From the NCBI GenBank assembly GCA_016709545.1, contig JADJMO010000001.1:372001-436000 (forward strand): 64,000 nucleotides of DNA, read 5' to 3'. The notes below the pieces were generated by a model that did no database searches, was not told the origin of the DNA, and saw only the letters and a list, made by a program, of their open reading frames with translations. Each line of letters starts with the position of its first letter. Within the stretch, counting starts at the first letter, position 1. The position numbers were made by a program, and so were the translations under genes. Positions 52,030 to 60,551 of this stretch are shown here, one piece after another. Source of the stretch: Myxococcales bacterium (GTDB lineage: Bacteria > Myxococcota_A > Polyangia > Polyangiales > JADJMO01).

Positions 52030-52932
52030 ATGCACCCGTCGCCGTCCCCCGCTCTTTCTCTCTCGAATCACCGCACCGCAGCGTTGCAAGCCGCTGCCCT
52101 CCAGGTCGCCACCGTCGACTCTCGTGGTGGACCCCTCCTCGCCGCCGTCCGCATGGACACCGCCGGCGCCGTGGCGCTCCGCCGCGCGGGCGAATTCGCT
52201 GCGGCGCTCTCGCGTCCGCTCTGCGTGGTGCACGTAGTCGAACGCCAAGCGCTCGCGGCCGACTCCCTGACCAAGCTCCGCCGCTGGGCGCACGACGTCG
52301 CAAGGGTCGATCCCTGGCGGGCGTATGTGCGGGTCGGGACGCCCCTCGCGGCCACGCTAGGCCTGATCGACGAGCTCGGCGCCTCGATGGTGGTGGTCGG
52401 GGGGCGCTCGAGTTGGCGACGCCCGACCCACCGCTTCGTCTGGACCGCCGTGGCTCGCGAACGGGGGCTACCCATCCTGTCCGCCTGTCGACGCCACAAG
52501 ACCGGCAGGATCCTCGCTGCGACCGATCTCCGCGACACGAAGCTACCAGCCGTGACCGCGGCGGCGCGGCTGGCCGCGCGGCTCTCCGTCGACGTGACTC
52601 TGGTCCACAACGAGGACCCCTCGCCGCAGTACTCCTGGCAGGCGCAGCGGCTGCCGCTTGCACGACGGCGAACGCTCATCGATCTCGTGCGCAGTCAGAA
52701 GGCGATCATCCGGGCTGTCCTCACCAGGACCTCGGCGGTCGACGAGGGCATCTTGTCGACGGCACGCGGCCGGGACTTCGACCTCATCGTCCTGGCGGCC
52801 CACTCCAGCAGCAGGGGTCACACCTCCCGCCCCCTGCGTACCGCAGACCGCATCGTGGCTCGCGCACACCGCAGCGTACTGGTCGTTCCCGCCGAGTCAG
52901 CGAAGCCCCGAACCCTCGAGAAGGGTCGATGA
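52030..52932 (+). CDS. Tandem universal stress protein-like (degenerate)
   Basis: A 300-residue protein with two UspA-like domains of degenerate type. After a Ser/Pro/Ala leader, domain 1 (LLAAVRMDTAGAVALRRAGE, LCVVHVVERQ, SMVVVGGRSSWRRP) and domain 2 (ILAATDLRDTKLPAV, IVLAAHSSSRGHTSRPL, HRSVLVVPAES) follow the USP strand order. Neither has a complete G-2X-G-9X-G(S/T) site, so ATP binding is doubtful. An AGGGAAAGGA ribosome-binding site precedes the ATG. It is coupled to the next usp gene by ATGA and is divergent from the nhaR-like gene. Confidence 0.88.
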   Translation: MHPSPSPALSLSNHRTAALQAAALQVATVDSRGGPLLAAVRMDTAGAVALRRAGEFAAALSRPLCVVHVVERQALAADSLTKLRRWAHDVARVDPWRAYVRVGTPLAATLGLIDELGASMVVVGGRSSWRRPTHRFVWTAVARERGLPILSACRRHKTGRILAATDLRDTKLPAVTAAARLAARLSVDVTLVHNEDPSPQYSWQAQRLPLARRRTLIDLVRSQKAIIRAVLTRTSAVDEGILSTARGRDFDLIVLAAHSSSRGHTSRPLRTADRIVARAHRSVLVVPAESAKPRTLEKGR

Positions 52933-53789
52933 CGGCCACCGGCACCATGTCGGACGGGCGCGTTGCCAGGAGGCCCAGCGTGGTCTTCGCCACCCAGAGG
53001 CAGGCCGACGAGCGGGAGGCACTGCACCGAGCGCTGGCTCTGAGCCACGCTCTCTCGGCCGACCTCGAGCTCGTTCAGTTGATGCCGGAACCAGTGACCG
53101 CACGGCCTCCGACTTCGGCCGTCGGGTCGACGACCGAAGCGGCGCGCTGCCTGGCCTGGATGGAGGGGCTTGCCTCGTTTGCGTGTCGCAACATTCCGGT
53201 GAGCTACGGTCCATTGAGTCTCCACCTCCGCGTGGGCGATCCGCGGGTGGCCCTGCAGCACCTCGTTGCCGAACTGAACACGGTCCTGGTGGTGGTAGGA
53301 GGACATCCTCGCGGCCCCTGGTCGGGGCCGGTCGTGTCGGACTGGGTGGCCACGACCGGTGTACCAATGCTGGTCGCGCGACCGACTCTCAACGCGCGTG
53401 GCCTGGTCGTCGAGCCATCGAACAACGACCAACGTCGGCCGATCCTGCGAGCAATTGCCGGGCTCCAGGCTCGACTGGAGTGCCCGATCACCCTCGTTCT
53501 CGGCCCATCGAATCCCGAGGCTCGGGAGGCGCTGGCGAAGGCTGCCCGGGGCTGTGGTATCGAAGGCGCGCGCCTGGTCGTGAGCAGGCATCGAGCCGCC
53601 GACACCCTCCTCGAGGAGGCCCGAGAGAGGCGCGCCGACCTGATCGTCGTCGGAACGCGCCGGCGTGGCTGGCTGAAGCGGATCTTCGAGGATGACACCG
53701 CCAGCGCCGTCGTGGACAGCGGCCAGCGCAGTGTCCTCGTCGTGTCGACCGACGACTCGGTGGCTTTGGTCGGCCCGCCGCGCGCGTGA
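52929..53789 (+). CDS. Tandem universal stress protein-like (degenerate), coupled to the previous one
   Basis: A 286-residue two-domain USP-like protein. Domain 1 starts SVVFATQRQADEREALHRAL and contains VLVVVGGHPRGPWSGPVVSD; domain 2 (RGLVVEPSNNDQRRPILRAI) ends LIVVGTRRRGWLKRIFEDDT and RSVLVVSTD. The Gly-rich ATP loop is only partly present (GTRRRG in place of GTHGR). Start ATG overlaps the previous stop (ATGA). A GC-rich hairpin lies 6 bases after the stop. The tandem pair adds to the six USP domains across the promoter region, giving ten in about 8 kb. Confidence 0.88.
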   Translation: MTATGTMSDGRVARRPSVVFATQRQADEREALHRALALSHALSADLELVQLMPEPVTARPPTSAVGSTTEAARCLAWMEGLASFACRNIPVSYGPLSLHLRVGDPRVALQHLVAELNTVLVVVGGHPRGPWSGPVVSDWVATTGVPMLVARPTLNARGLVVEPSNNDQRRPILRAIAGLQARLECPITLVLGPSNPEAREALAKAARGCGIEGARLVVSRHRAADTLLEEARERRADLIVVGTRRRGWLKRIFEDDTASAVVDSGQRSVLVVSTDDSVALVGPPRA

Positions 53790-53795
53790 AAAAAT

Positions 53796-53827
53796 GCGGC
53801 CCCACTCTCCAGAAAGAGCGGGGCCGC
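53796..53827 (-). terminator. Hairpin terminator at the right end of the stress block
   Basis: GCGGCCCC (53796-53803) pairs with GGGGCCGC (53820-53827). Read on the minus strand it is followed by ATTTTTTC, a good U-tract, so it terminates transcripts of the lipoprotein gene at 53989-54435. It may also slow plus-strand transcripts from the usp pair. Confidence 0.75.
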
Positions 53828-53988
53828 TGCTCGCGAACCTGGAGGAAACAGTGACAACAGCACCCTAGACGAAGGCGCGAGATGTCTCAATGGGGAACGA
53901 CAGCCTACACTCACTCCGAGTGTGGCATTTTGGTCGGTGTGGCATTCTTGTCGGACCCTGACATGGATGGCGCGGAACGGTTGAGATT

Positions 53989-54435
53989 CTATGGCCCGTC
54001 GCACGGTCCCCTAAGTGAAGCCCGCGTCATCACGCACGGCAGTCGGAGCTTCCCGAGCTCCGCCCGAAGGCATCCGAGCATTTCGGGCGAAGGCACCTCG
54101 GTGCCTCGGATCGAGAATCGCTCGACACATCCGTCCCCATCGACTTCGACATCGAACGTGGCACATCTGCTGCATTGCCAGGCTGGGCACCGGGCCACTG
54201 CGGCCAGAAACGCTGCTCGCGCGTCTCCATCGAAGCAGCCGCTCGGGAGCGGGGCGCAGGCGGGTCGTGACAGGAGCACTGGGCCCGTGAACTGGATGCC
54301 GCAGCCCGAAGGGTTCACACTCGGGACGTCTGCGTCTTCTGTCGATACTGTATTGGACGCTGCCGGACCTCGTGCGCAAGCTACAAAAGCTAGAGACAAA
54401 GCAACAAGCCGGGCGTAGATAAGGCCTAATTTCAT
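53989..54435 (-). CDS. Small Cys-containing lipoprotein
   Basis: A 148-residue predicted lipoprotein: MKLGLIYARLVALSLAFVAC ends in a lipobox, followed by a short Ala/Ser/Thr linker and a domain with about ten Cys residues (SGCGIQFTGP, LLSRPACAPLPSGC, CPAWQCSRCATFDVEVDGDG). The part from FDVEVDGDGCVERFSIRG resembles the closing region of small myxobacterial AgmX/TonB-like lipoproteins, but no firm family was recognised. Base composition is lower in GC than the genes around it, and the start codon lies in the palindrome ATTTCATGAAAT. It is divergent from the DUF2156 gene and followed by the minus-strand terminator. Confidence 0.72.
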   Translation of the reverse strand: MKLGLIYARLVALSLAFVACARGPAASNTVSTEDADVPSVNPSGCGIQFTGPVLLSRPACAPLPSGCFDGDARAAFLAAVARCPAWQCSRCATFDVEVDGDGCVERFSIRGTEVPSPEMLGCLRAELGKLRLPCVMTRASLRGPCDGP

Positions 54436-54452
54436 GAAATGGGCCGCAGAAT

Positions 54453-55898
54453 GTGTGCGCGCTGATCCAACGCAACATTCGATCCACTCGGCGCCGACAC
54501 GTGTCTTCCGTGCCTGAGCCCGAGCCTTTGGCCGGAGCGCCCGAAAGGACCCGGGCCCTGGAGATCCTGCGGATCCACGGCGCATGCACGGTCTCGTTCC
54601 AGCTGCTCGAAGCCGGCTTCGAGTACTTCTTCCACGACGACGGTTTCGTGGCCTATTTCGACACGGGGCAGGCGTGGGTGGCCGGCGGGCCACCCATCGG
54701 TCCCGCTGCTCGGATACGCACCCTCGCGGTGGCCTTCGAGAGAGAAGCAGCCCGTGCGGGGAGGCGCGTCTGCTACTTCGGCGTAGAGGCCGACACGGTC
54801 CGGTCGTTGAGGGGCAAGGCCACCTGTGTGGGCCAGCAGCCGATCTGGGAGCCCGCCGGCTGGCCGCGGTTGCGGGACACGTCGGCCTCTCTGAGGTATC
54901 AGCTGCGTCGAGCGCAGCGGAAGGGCGTCGTGGTGCGCGAGGTCACTCCGGGCGAGCTCGCTACCGACTCGACGACGAGGCGAGGCATCGAGCGCGTCAT
55001 CGTTCGCTGGCAAGGGCGCCGGCCGATGGCGCCGATGGGCTTCCTCGTGGATCTGCAGCCGTTCGGCCACGAGGCCGAGCGTCTGACCCTGGTCGCCGAG
55101 CGCGGTGGGCGGGTCGTCGGCTTCCTCGCCGCCGTGCCGATCTACGGTCGTTCCGGGTGGTTCTTCGAGGACTTGCTCCGCGCGGACGATGCCCCGAACG
55201 GCACGGCGGAGCTGCTGTTCGACGCGGGCATGCAGGCGGCCACGAGAAGAAGATCTCTCCTCGTGACCCTCGGTCTTTCTCCCCTGTCGGGCGACGTCCC
55301 GCGGGTGTTGCAGTCCGCCCGCGACCTCGCGCAGCCCCTCTACGACTTCGCCGGCCTCCACGCGTTCAAGCGCAAGCTCGTGCCGACTCGATGGGAGCCC
55401 GTCTATCTCGTCGGGGACCACGTGGTCTGCGCCTTCTTCGACACGCTCGTCGCGTTCGCCCGCGGCAGCCTGTTCCGCTTCGGCCTCCGCACGTTCCTCC
55501 GAGGGCCGGAGGTCGTGCTGCACGCGCTGGCCGTCGCCCTCTCGGCCTGGACCGTCGTCATCGCGGTGGCAGCCCCCTTGCAGTGGTTTCCGTCGCAGAC
55601 CGCGCAGACGTCGTGGATCGTGACCCACTGGTTGGTGCTCACCGGCCTGGTCGAGCTCGGTCGACGCTACCGTCCAGGGCTCGCCTTCGCTCTGGCCACG
55701 ATCGCCACCGTCGATCTGGTCGCCACTGTCCTCGTGCTCGCGACGAGGGAGGCCTGTCCAGCGCAGTCCTTCGGTCAGCTCGTGCTGCTCCTCTGCAGCT
55801 GCGCGGGGCCGATGGCCGGCAGCCTCTCCCTGTGGGGGCTCTTTCTTCGACAGGCTCGCGGCGCAGGTCGGGCCCCGAGAAGGTGGCGCAGGGGGTGA
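54453..55898 (+). CDS. DUF2156/MprF C-terminal-like aminoacyltransferase with membrane tail
   Basis: A 481-residue protein. Residues about 40-340 match the phosphatidylglycerol lysyltransferase C-terminal (DUF2156) domain, a GNAT-like double fold. Segments are FEYFFHDDGFVAYFDTGQAW, CYFGVEADTVRSL, SLRYQLRRAQRKGVVVREV, GRVVGFLAAVPIYGRSGWFFEDLL and FAGLHAFKRKLVPTRWEPVYLV. The last 120 residues form about four helices, the reverse of MprF, where helices come first. Aminoacylation of lipids from tRNA, giving peptide or antibiotic resistance, is the known family role; transfer to another acceptor is possible. GTG 54453 and GTG 54501 are both possible starts. It is followed by the PPK2 gene on the same strand. 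Confidence 0.85.
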   Translation: MCALIQRNIRSTRRRHVSSVPEPEPLAGAPERTRALEILRIHGACTVSFQLLEAGFEYFFHDDGFVAYFDTGQAWVAGGPPIGPAARIRTLAVAFEREAARAGRRVCYFGVEADTVRSLRGKATCVGQQPIWEPAGWPRLRDTSASLRYQLRRAQRKGVVVREVTPGELATDSTTRRGIERVIVRWQGRRPMAPMGFLVDLQPFGHEAERLTLVAERGGRVVGFLAAVPIYGRSGWFFEDLLRADDAPNGTAELLFDAGMQAATRRRSLLVTLGLSPLSGDVPRVLQSARDLAQPLYDFAGLHAFKRKLVPTRWEPVYLVGDHVVCAFFDTLVAFARGSLFRFGLRTFLRGPEVVLHALAVALSAWTVVIAVAAPLQWFPSQTAQTSWIVTHWLVLTGLVELGRRYRPGLAFALATIATVDLVATVLVLATREACPAQSFGQLVLLLCSCAGPMAGSLSLWGLFLRQARGAGRAPRRWRRG

Positions 55899-55971
55899 CC
55901 TATTGATGCTCCTCACCGAGGGCCCCGCGACACTCGTAGACGGCCGCGCGCGGTTTTGGTCTGCTCGGAGC

Positions 55972-57483
55972 ATGTCTTTCGAGGACGCAGAGCGGGGCGA
56001 GATCGTCACCAAGGATGCGTACGACGCGCGCGCGGCCGAGCTCCGCGTGAACTTGCTCGACGCGCAGTACCAGGCGCTCAAGGCCGCCAAGTTCCCGGTG
56101 GTCATCGTGGTGGCCGGCGTGGACGGCGCGAGCAAGAGCGAGGTGCTCGCCAAGCTCACCGAGTGGATGGACCCGCGCCACGTGCACGCGCACGCGGTCG
56201 GCCTGCCGAGCGACGAGGAGCTCGAGCGCCCGCCGATGTGGCGCTTCTGGCGGCGCCTCCCGCCCAAGGGCAAGACCGGCATCTTCTTCGGCTCCTGGTA
56301 CACCCAGCCGATCATCGAGCGCGTCGAGCGCAAGATGGACATCGAGGAGTTCGAGACCGCGCTCGGCGTGGTGCAGCGCTTCGAGCGCATGATCGCCGCC
56401 GAGGGCGCGCTCGTCCTCAAGTTCTGGTTCCACCTCTCCAAGAAGGACCAGCGCAAGCGCCTCGACACGCTCGCCGCCTCCAAGAAGACGGCGTGGCGCG
56501 TGAGCAAGGAGGAGTGGCGTCGGTTCCAGAACTACGACCGCTTCCGCAAGATCTCCAACGAGGCGCTCGCCCTCACCACCGAGCCGCCCTGGCAGATCGT
56601 CGACGGGCGCGACTGGCGCACCGCCGCCCTCACCGTCGGCGACGCCGTCAACGACGCGCTCCGCATCCGGCTCGAGTCGATCGCCGAGAACGAGAAGGCC
56701 GCCAAGGCCGAGAAGGCCGACAGGGCCGAGAAGGCCGACAAGAAGCCCAAGAAGCTCCGCGCGGTCGCCAAGACCCAGCCGCTCTCCGAGATCGACCTCA
56801 CCAAGAAGCTGGACGACGAGGAGTACGACGAGCAGCTCCTCGTGGAGCAGCGCCGCCTCGCGCTCCTCACCCGCAACAAGCGCTACCAGAAGCTCTCGCC
56901 GCTCATCGTGTTCGAGGGCATGGACGCCGCGGGCAAGGGCGGCGCGGTGCGCCGGCTCACCGCCGCGATGGACGCGCGCCAGTACATCATCGTGCCCGTC
57001 GCCGCGCCCACCGACGAGGAGCGCGCGCAGCCCTACCTCTGGCGCTTCTGGCGCCACGCGCCGCCCGAGCGGCAGATCGCGATCTTCGACCGGAGCTGGT
57101 ACGGCCGCGTGCTGGTGGAGCGCGTCGAGGGTTTCTGCGGCGACGCCGAGTGGCGCCGCGCGTTCGACGAGATCAACGACTTCGAGGCCCAGCTCGCCTC
57201 GGCCGCCAACATCGTGGTCAAGCTGTGGCTGCAGGTGAGCCCCGACGAGCAGCTGCGTCGGTTCAAGGAGCGTGAAGATACGCCGTTCAAGCGCTTCAAG
57301 ATCACCGCCGAGGACTGGCGCAACCGCGAGCGCCTCGCCGACTACCAGGTGGCCGCGAACGACATGCTCGCCAAGACCAGCACGGTGCTCGCGCCGTGGA
57401 CGGTGGTCGAGGCGGACGACAAGCGCTGGGCCCGCATCAAGGTCCTGCGTACGGTCGCCGACGCGATCGAGCGCCGGCTCTGA
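55972..57483 (+). CDS. Polyphosphate:AMP phosphotransferase (two-domain PPK2)
   Basis: A 503-residue enzyme of two fused PPK2 domains, the plan of polyphosphate:AMP phosphotransferases (class II). The N-terminal domain has VVAGVDGASKSEVLAK, a degraded Walker A. The C-terminal domain has LIVFEGMDAAGKGGAVRRL (Walker A), IAIFDRSWYGRVLVERVEGF (Walker B/lid region with DRSWY) and LWLQVSPDEQLRRFKERE. A Lys/Ala/Glu/Asp linker (residues about 235-270) joins them. It would make ADP from AMP and polyphosphate in the cytoplasm, or act in reverse. The degraded first domain fits known two-domain members, where only the C-terminal half is catalytic. ATG 55972 was chosen over 55906. Confidence 0.93.
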   Translation: MSFEDAERGEIVTKDAYDARAAELRVNLLDAQYQALKAAKFPVVIVVAGVDGASKSEVLAKLTEWMDPRHVHAHAVGLPSDEELERPPMWRFWRRLPPKGKTGIFFGSWYTQPIIERVERKMDIEEFETALGVVQRFERMIAAEGALVLKFWFHLSKKDQRKRLDTLAASKKTAWRVSKEEWRRFQNYDRFRKISNEALALTTEPPWQIVDGRDWRTAALTVGDAVNDALRIRLESIAENEKAAKAEKADRAEKADKKPKKLRAVAKTQPLSEIDLTKKLDDEEYDEQLLVEQRRLALLTRNKRYQKLSPLIVFEGMDAAGKGGAVRRLTAAMDARQYIIVPVAAPTDEERAQPYLWRFWRHAPPERQIAIFDRSWYGRVLVERVEGFCGDAEWRRAFDEINDFEAQLASAANIVVKLWLQVSPDEQLRRFKEREDTPFKRFKITAEDWRNRERLADYQVAANDMLAKTSTVLAPWTVVEADDKRWARIKVLRTVADAIERRL

Positions 57484-57492
57484 ACAGGAGAG

Positions 57493-58926
57493 TCAGATTC
57501 CGGGGCGCGCGCAGCGAAAGCCCGTGCTGGTGAACCACTCCCTGACAGGGAGCCCGCTGCGACCCGCGGCCACGCCTGCTGGCCACTGCCACGAGCTCCC
57601 TCTTGCCGAACGGCTAGCAGTGCTCGCGCTCACGCAGAGCGGGTCGCGCAGGATGCCCGTGCCAGACCAGCACGGGTCGTTCGGTCCGGCGTAGGTGTCT
57701 GCCTGGAACTCCATCAGGTTCCCCATCAGGTCGAAGACGGTGCCGGTGGGGAGCTCGAACCGATCGAGTCGACGGTGCAGGCCTGGTTCTGCGGAGTCCA
57801 CGGGGCGCGGGCCGGACTCGAGCAGGTAGCTCTTGGCACAGGGACTGTCCGGCGCGACGGCTCCCCATGGACGGCCCCACACGGAGTCCTCGCACGTGGG
57901 TTCGTCGTCCCCCCAGACCCGGTAGCGACTCGTCAGCGCGCCCGCGACGAACTCGAACTGCGCCTCGGCAGGAAGGCTGCCTCCGCGCTTCTTGCAGAAG
58001 GCGTCCGCTTGCGGCCAGACCACGCAGTTCACAGGGGCTGACTCGTGCGGGCCCGGCGCGTCGGTGTACGTGCAGCGAGCGTTCGGGATGCCGCCCGCCC
58101 CACTGGCTCGGTAGTCACCGCTGAACCGGACGACCTCCGTCGAGGGCACCGGGCCGGCGGCACGGTACGCGGCGACGTTCACCTCGGTCTTCTGGAGGAA
58201 GAACGGCGAGAGGACGACGAGGCGGGGCACCAGGAAGGCGCTCGACTCGGTCGAGCCGCAGTCCGTTCGCAGGCGCGGGTGGCCCATCCAGAACGCACCA
58301 CCGGGAACGCACACCTCATCGGCGCGTGGAGCGCCGTTGCAGGGTACGCGGCGCGCACCCGCCCACGAGCCGACCTTCGAGGACTCAGGCCGTCCCGCGA
58401 GCGTCTCGACCGGTGCGTCGAGGGTGCCCTGTGCCGCGCCGAGCGAGTCGACCCCGAGGAAGACGCTGCGCTCGACGATCCCATCCGCACCCACGGCAGG
58501 CAACGCGGCATGCATCGTCAGGGTGACCTCCGGTCGCGGGTGCAGGCCGGTCGACTCTCCCTCGGGCGAGCAACGCGTCACCCACGCCGCCTGGAAGAGA
58601 CGCGCTCGCACCCGATACCCCGCCACCCCTGGTCGAGCAGGGATGCCCAGCGACAAGCCGCCCTTCAGCTTGTCCACGTCGACCGCGATCTCACGGTTGC
58701 AGCCTGTACAGGGCGTCGTCGCACCCGGCTCGAAGACCTCGATCGAGAGCGTGTCGAAGAGTCCAGCGGGCTCGTCCACCGAGAGGGTCTTGCCCGGCGC
58801 GGCCGGCACGGGCGCGTCGGTGTCCACGTACAAGAGGACCTGACCGAGCGGCGGCAGCGTCTCCGCCGTGCTCGCGCAGCCGGCGTACACGATGGCCGCG
58901 AGGCCACCCAGCGCGCGCAATCTCAT
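57493..58926 (-). CDS. FGE-sulfatase domain lipoprotein (2 of a pair)
   Basis: A 477-residue lipoprotein: the signal (LGGLAAIVYAGC) ends in a lipobox. An extracytoplasmic beta-rich region (about 30-220) precedes a formylglycine-generating-enzyme-sulfatase (SUMF1) domain: VCVPGGAFWMGH, LVVLSPFFLQKTEVNVAAYR, NCVVWPQADAFCKKRGGSLP, EAQFEFVAG, DLMGNLMEFQAD and RGSSWQWPAG with a closing STGFRCARP. Such domains often bind or display rather than generate formylglycine, and the paired catalytic Cys residues are not obvious. Its start overlaps the preceding FGE gene (ATGA), so both are made together with the PEGA protein and kinase. Confidence 0.9.
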   Translation of the reverse strand: MRLRALGGLAAIVYAGCASTAETLPPLGQVLLYVDTDAPVPAAPGKTLSVDEPAGLFDTLSIEVFEPGATTPCTGCNREIAVDVDKLKGGLSLGIPARPGVAGYRVRARLFQAAWVTRCSPEGESTGLHPRPEVTLTMHAALPAVGADGIVERSVFLGVDSLGAAQGTLDAPVETLAGRPESSKVGSWAGARRVPCNGAPRADEVCVPGGAFWMGHPRLRTDCGSTESSAFLVPRLVVLSPFFLQKTEVNVAAYRAAGPVPSTEVVRFSGDYRASGAGGIPNARCTYTDAPGPHESAPVNCVVWPQADAFCKKRGGSLPAEAQFEFVAGALTSRYRVWGDDEPTCEDSVWGRPWGAVAPDSPCAKSYLLESGPRPVDSAEPGLHRRLDRFELPTGTVFDLMGNLMEFQADTYAGPNDPCWSGTGILRDPLCVSASTASRSARGSSWQWPAGVAAGRSGLPVREWFTSTGFRCARPGI

Positions 58927-60551
58927 CTCGCCTCCAGCGGCCGGACACAGCGAAAGCCGATCTGCGAAGGTGCGTTCCCCGAGCTGAAGACCGTGTCGTT
59001 GACGTGACGGTTGAAGTCGCCACCCACCCAGTTCGCACCGCGAATCGTGTGTCGCGACGCGGCGTCGTCCGCGCAGACCGGAGACACGAGCGGCGCCGCC
59101 GCCCAGCAGTTCGATCGCAGCGAAGCAAAGGCGTCGAGCGTGTACTCGGACACGCCGCCGAAGAGATTCACGATGCCGAGCTCGACCGACCAGTCACCAC
59201 TGACACGCGCCACGGCGTCGACCGGCTGCGGCCCCTGACGCGGATTGAAGACGCTCTTGGTCCCGCAGACCGACAGCACCTTGCCGCAGGAGCTGCCACT
59301 GCCGGCGACGCACAGGTCGTAGTAGAAGTTCTGCAGACTGCACGAGTCCATGCGCCCGATGATGGCGCGATCCTCGCCGCCCTTGGGCCCGAGGCAGGTC
59401 GGCGGAGCGTCGCCCCATGGGTATTCGGTGCGAGCGGGTCGGGCCGCGTGCTGGGCGGCCCACTCCCACTGCGCCTCGGTCGGCAGGTCGCCCCCGAGCG
59501 ACTGGCAGAACGCGCGCGCACCTGCCCAGGAGACGCACGTCACGGCGTGATTCTCGCGGTTCTCGGGGACGCCCGCGGCCGTCGTCCAGCTGCACCACTG
59601 GTCGCTCGTGGAGAGCACGACCTTGCACGTGTCCAGCTCGAGCTTCGAGGTGTTCGCCTTCGGGGTCATCGCTGCAGACGGTGGTTTGAACTCGCGCCAT
59701 CGCCCGACCGTGACCTCGTACTTGTCGATGTAGAAGGGAGGGACGACGGCCAGGCGTCCGTCCCAGCCTCCGAACGCAAACGTCCCGCCCGGCACACAGA
59801 CCTCCTCGTCGTACATGCTCCCGCCTCCCGTGCGCTTCCGGCCAGGGCGTGGAGACGCGGTCGAGGGACATGGGGTGGGAGCGCCGAACGACTTTTCGAT
59901 CGGCGAAGGGATCGTCATCTCGGGGGCCAGCGCCACCGGCTCCGTCACCGGAACGAGTCCGGCGGTGTCGAGGCAGCTCCGCGCACCCGCGAGGTCGGCC
60001 ATGGTGCCGATGCAGCTGCCCCGGAGGACGACGTGTACCCGCCCTCGGGTTCCGGGCACGAGGTGCAGACGTAACAGACGATCGACGGCGAACGCGGGCT
60101 GGGGCTCGCTACGCGGGGTCGCATCGACGCCATCCACCACGAGGCGCGGCAGCTCGCACTCGGCGGGCTTCGCGCAGTCCGGCACCGGCGAGGCGAGGTC
60201 GGTGGGAGCTCCCGTGAAGGTCGAAGAGACGAAGCGCTCACCATGGTAGTCGCGCGCGCGGCCTTCGAAATAGGCGCGCAGTCGCACCAGCGTCACGCGG
60301 TCGTGCACGGTGTCGGGTGTGTAGACGCTGAAGCTCGTAGGCCAGTCGCGCGCATCACGCAGAGCGACGTCCCGCGACGAGAGCCACTGCGAACCATCGG
60401 CGGAGTACAGATCGAGTCGCAGCCGGTTCGCCAGGGCGGGCACCGGGATGTCGGTGTCGACGACGATCAGGGCCTCTCCGTAGGGAGGCAAGTCCTGTGG
60501 CTGGGACGAGCACGAAACGAGCCCGACGACGGCGAACGCGGCGGCTCTCAT
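58923..60551 (-). CDS. FGE-sulfatase domain lipoprotein (1 of a pair)
   Basis: A 542-residue lipoprotein, paralogous in plan to the next gene. The lipobox is VGLVSC. The N-terminal part shares PPYGEALIVVDTDIPVP with PPLGQVLLYVDTDAPVP of its partner. The SUMF1 domain reads VCVPGGTFAFGGW, PPFYIDKYEVTVGRWREF, TCVSWAGARAFCQSLGGDLP, EAQWEWAAQHAA, FGGVSEYTLDAF, RGANWVGGDFN and IGFRCVRP. It is coupled on both sides by ATGA. The shared VDTD-type N-terminal domain suggests both bind the same kind of ligand on the outer membrane, and their joint expression with a kinase and PEGA protein is a recurring myxobacterial arrangement. Confidence 0.9.
   Translation of the reverse strand: MRAAAFAVVGLVSCSSQPQDLPPYGEALIVVDTDIPVPALANRLRLDLYSADGSQWLSSRDVALRDARDWPTSFSVYTPDTVHDRVTLVRLRAYFEGRARDYHGERFVSSTFTGAPTDLASPVPDCAKPAECELPRLVVDGVDATPRSEPQPAFAVDRLLRLHLVPGTRGRVHVVLRGSCIGTMADLAGARSCLDTAGLVPVTEPVALAPEMTIPSPIEKSFGAPTPCPSTASPRPGRKRTGGGSMYDEEVCVPGGTFAFGGWDGRLAVVPPFYIDKYEVTVGRWREFKPPSAAMTPKANTSKLELDTCKVVLSTSDQWCSWTTAAGVPENRENHAVTCVSWAGARAFCQSLGGDLPTEAQWEWAAQHAARPARTEYPWGDAPPTCLGPKGGEDRAIIGRMDSCSLQNFYYDLCVAGSGSSCGKVLSVCGTKSVFNPRQGPQPVDAVARVSGDWSVELGIVNLFGGVSEYTLDAFASLRSNCWAAAPLVSPVCADDAASRHTIRGANWVGGDFNRHVNDTVFSSGNAPSQIGFRCVRPLEAR

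Noticed and set aside
15952..53803. TGCGGCCCC at both ends of the stress block (15952-15960 and 53795-53803)
   Set aside because: A nine-base GC-rich match is expected by chance in this window; the second copy is part of a terminator stem.
54429..54440. ATTTCATGAAAT palindrome over the lipoprotein start codon
   Set aside because: ATG flanked by A/T bases makes such short palindromes easily, and no regulator or second copy supports an operator.
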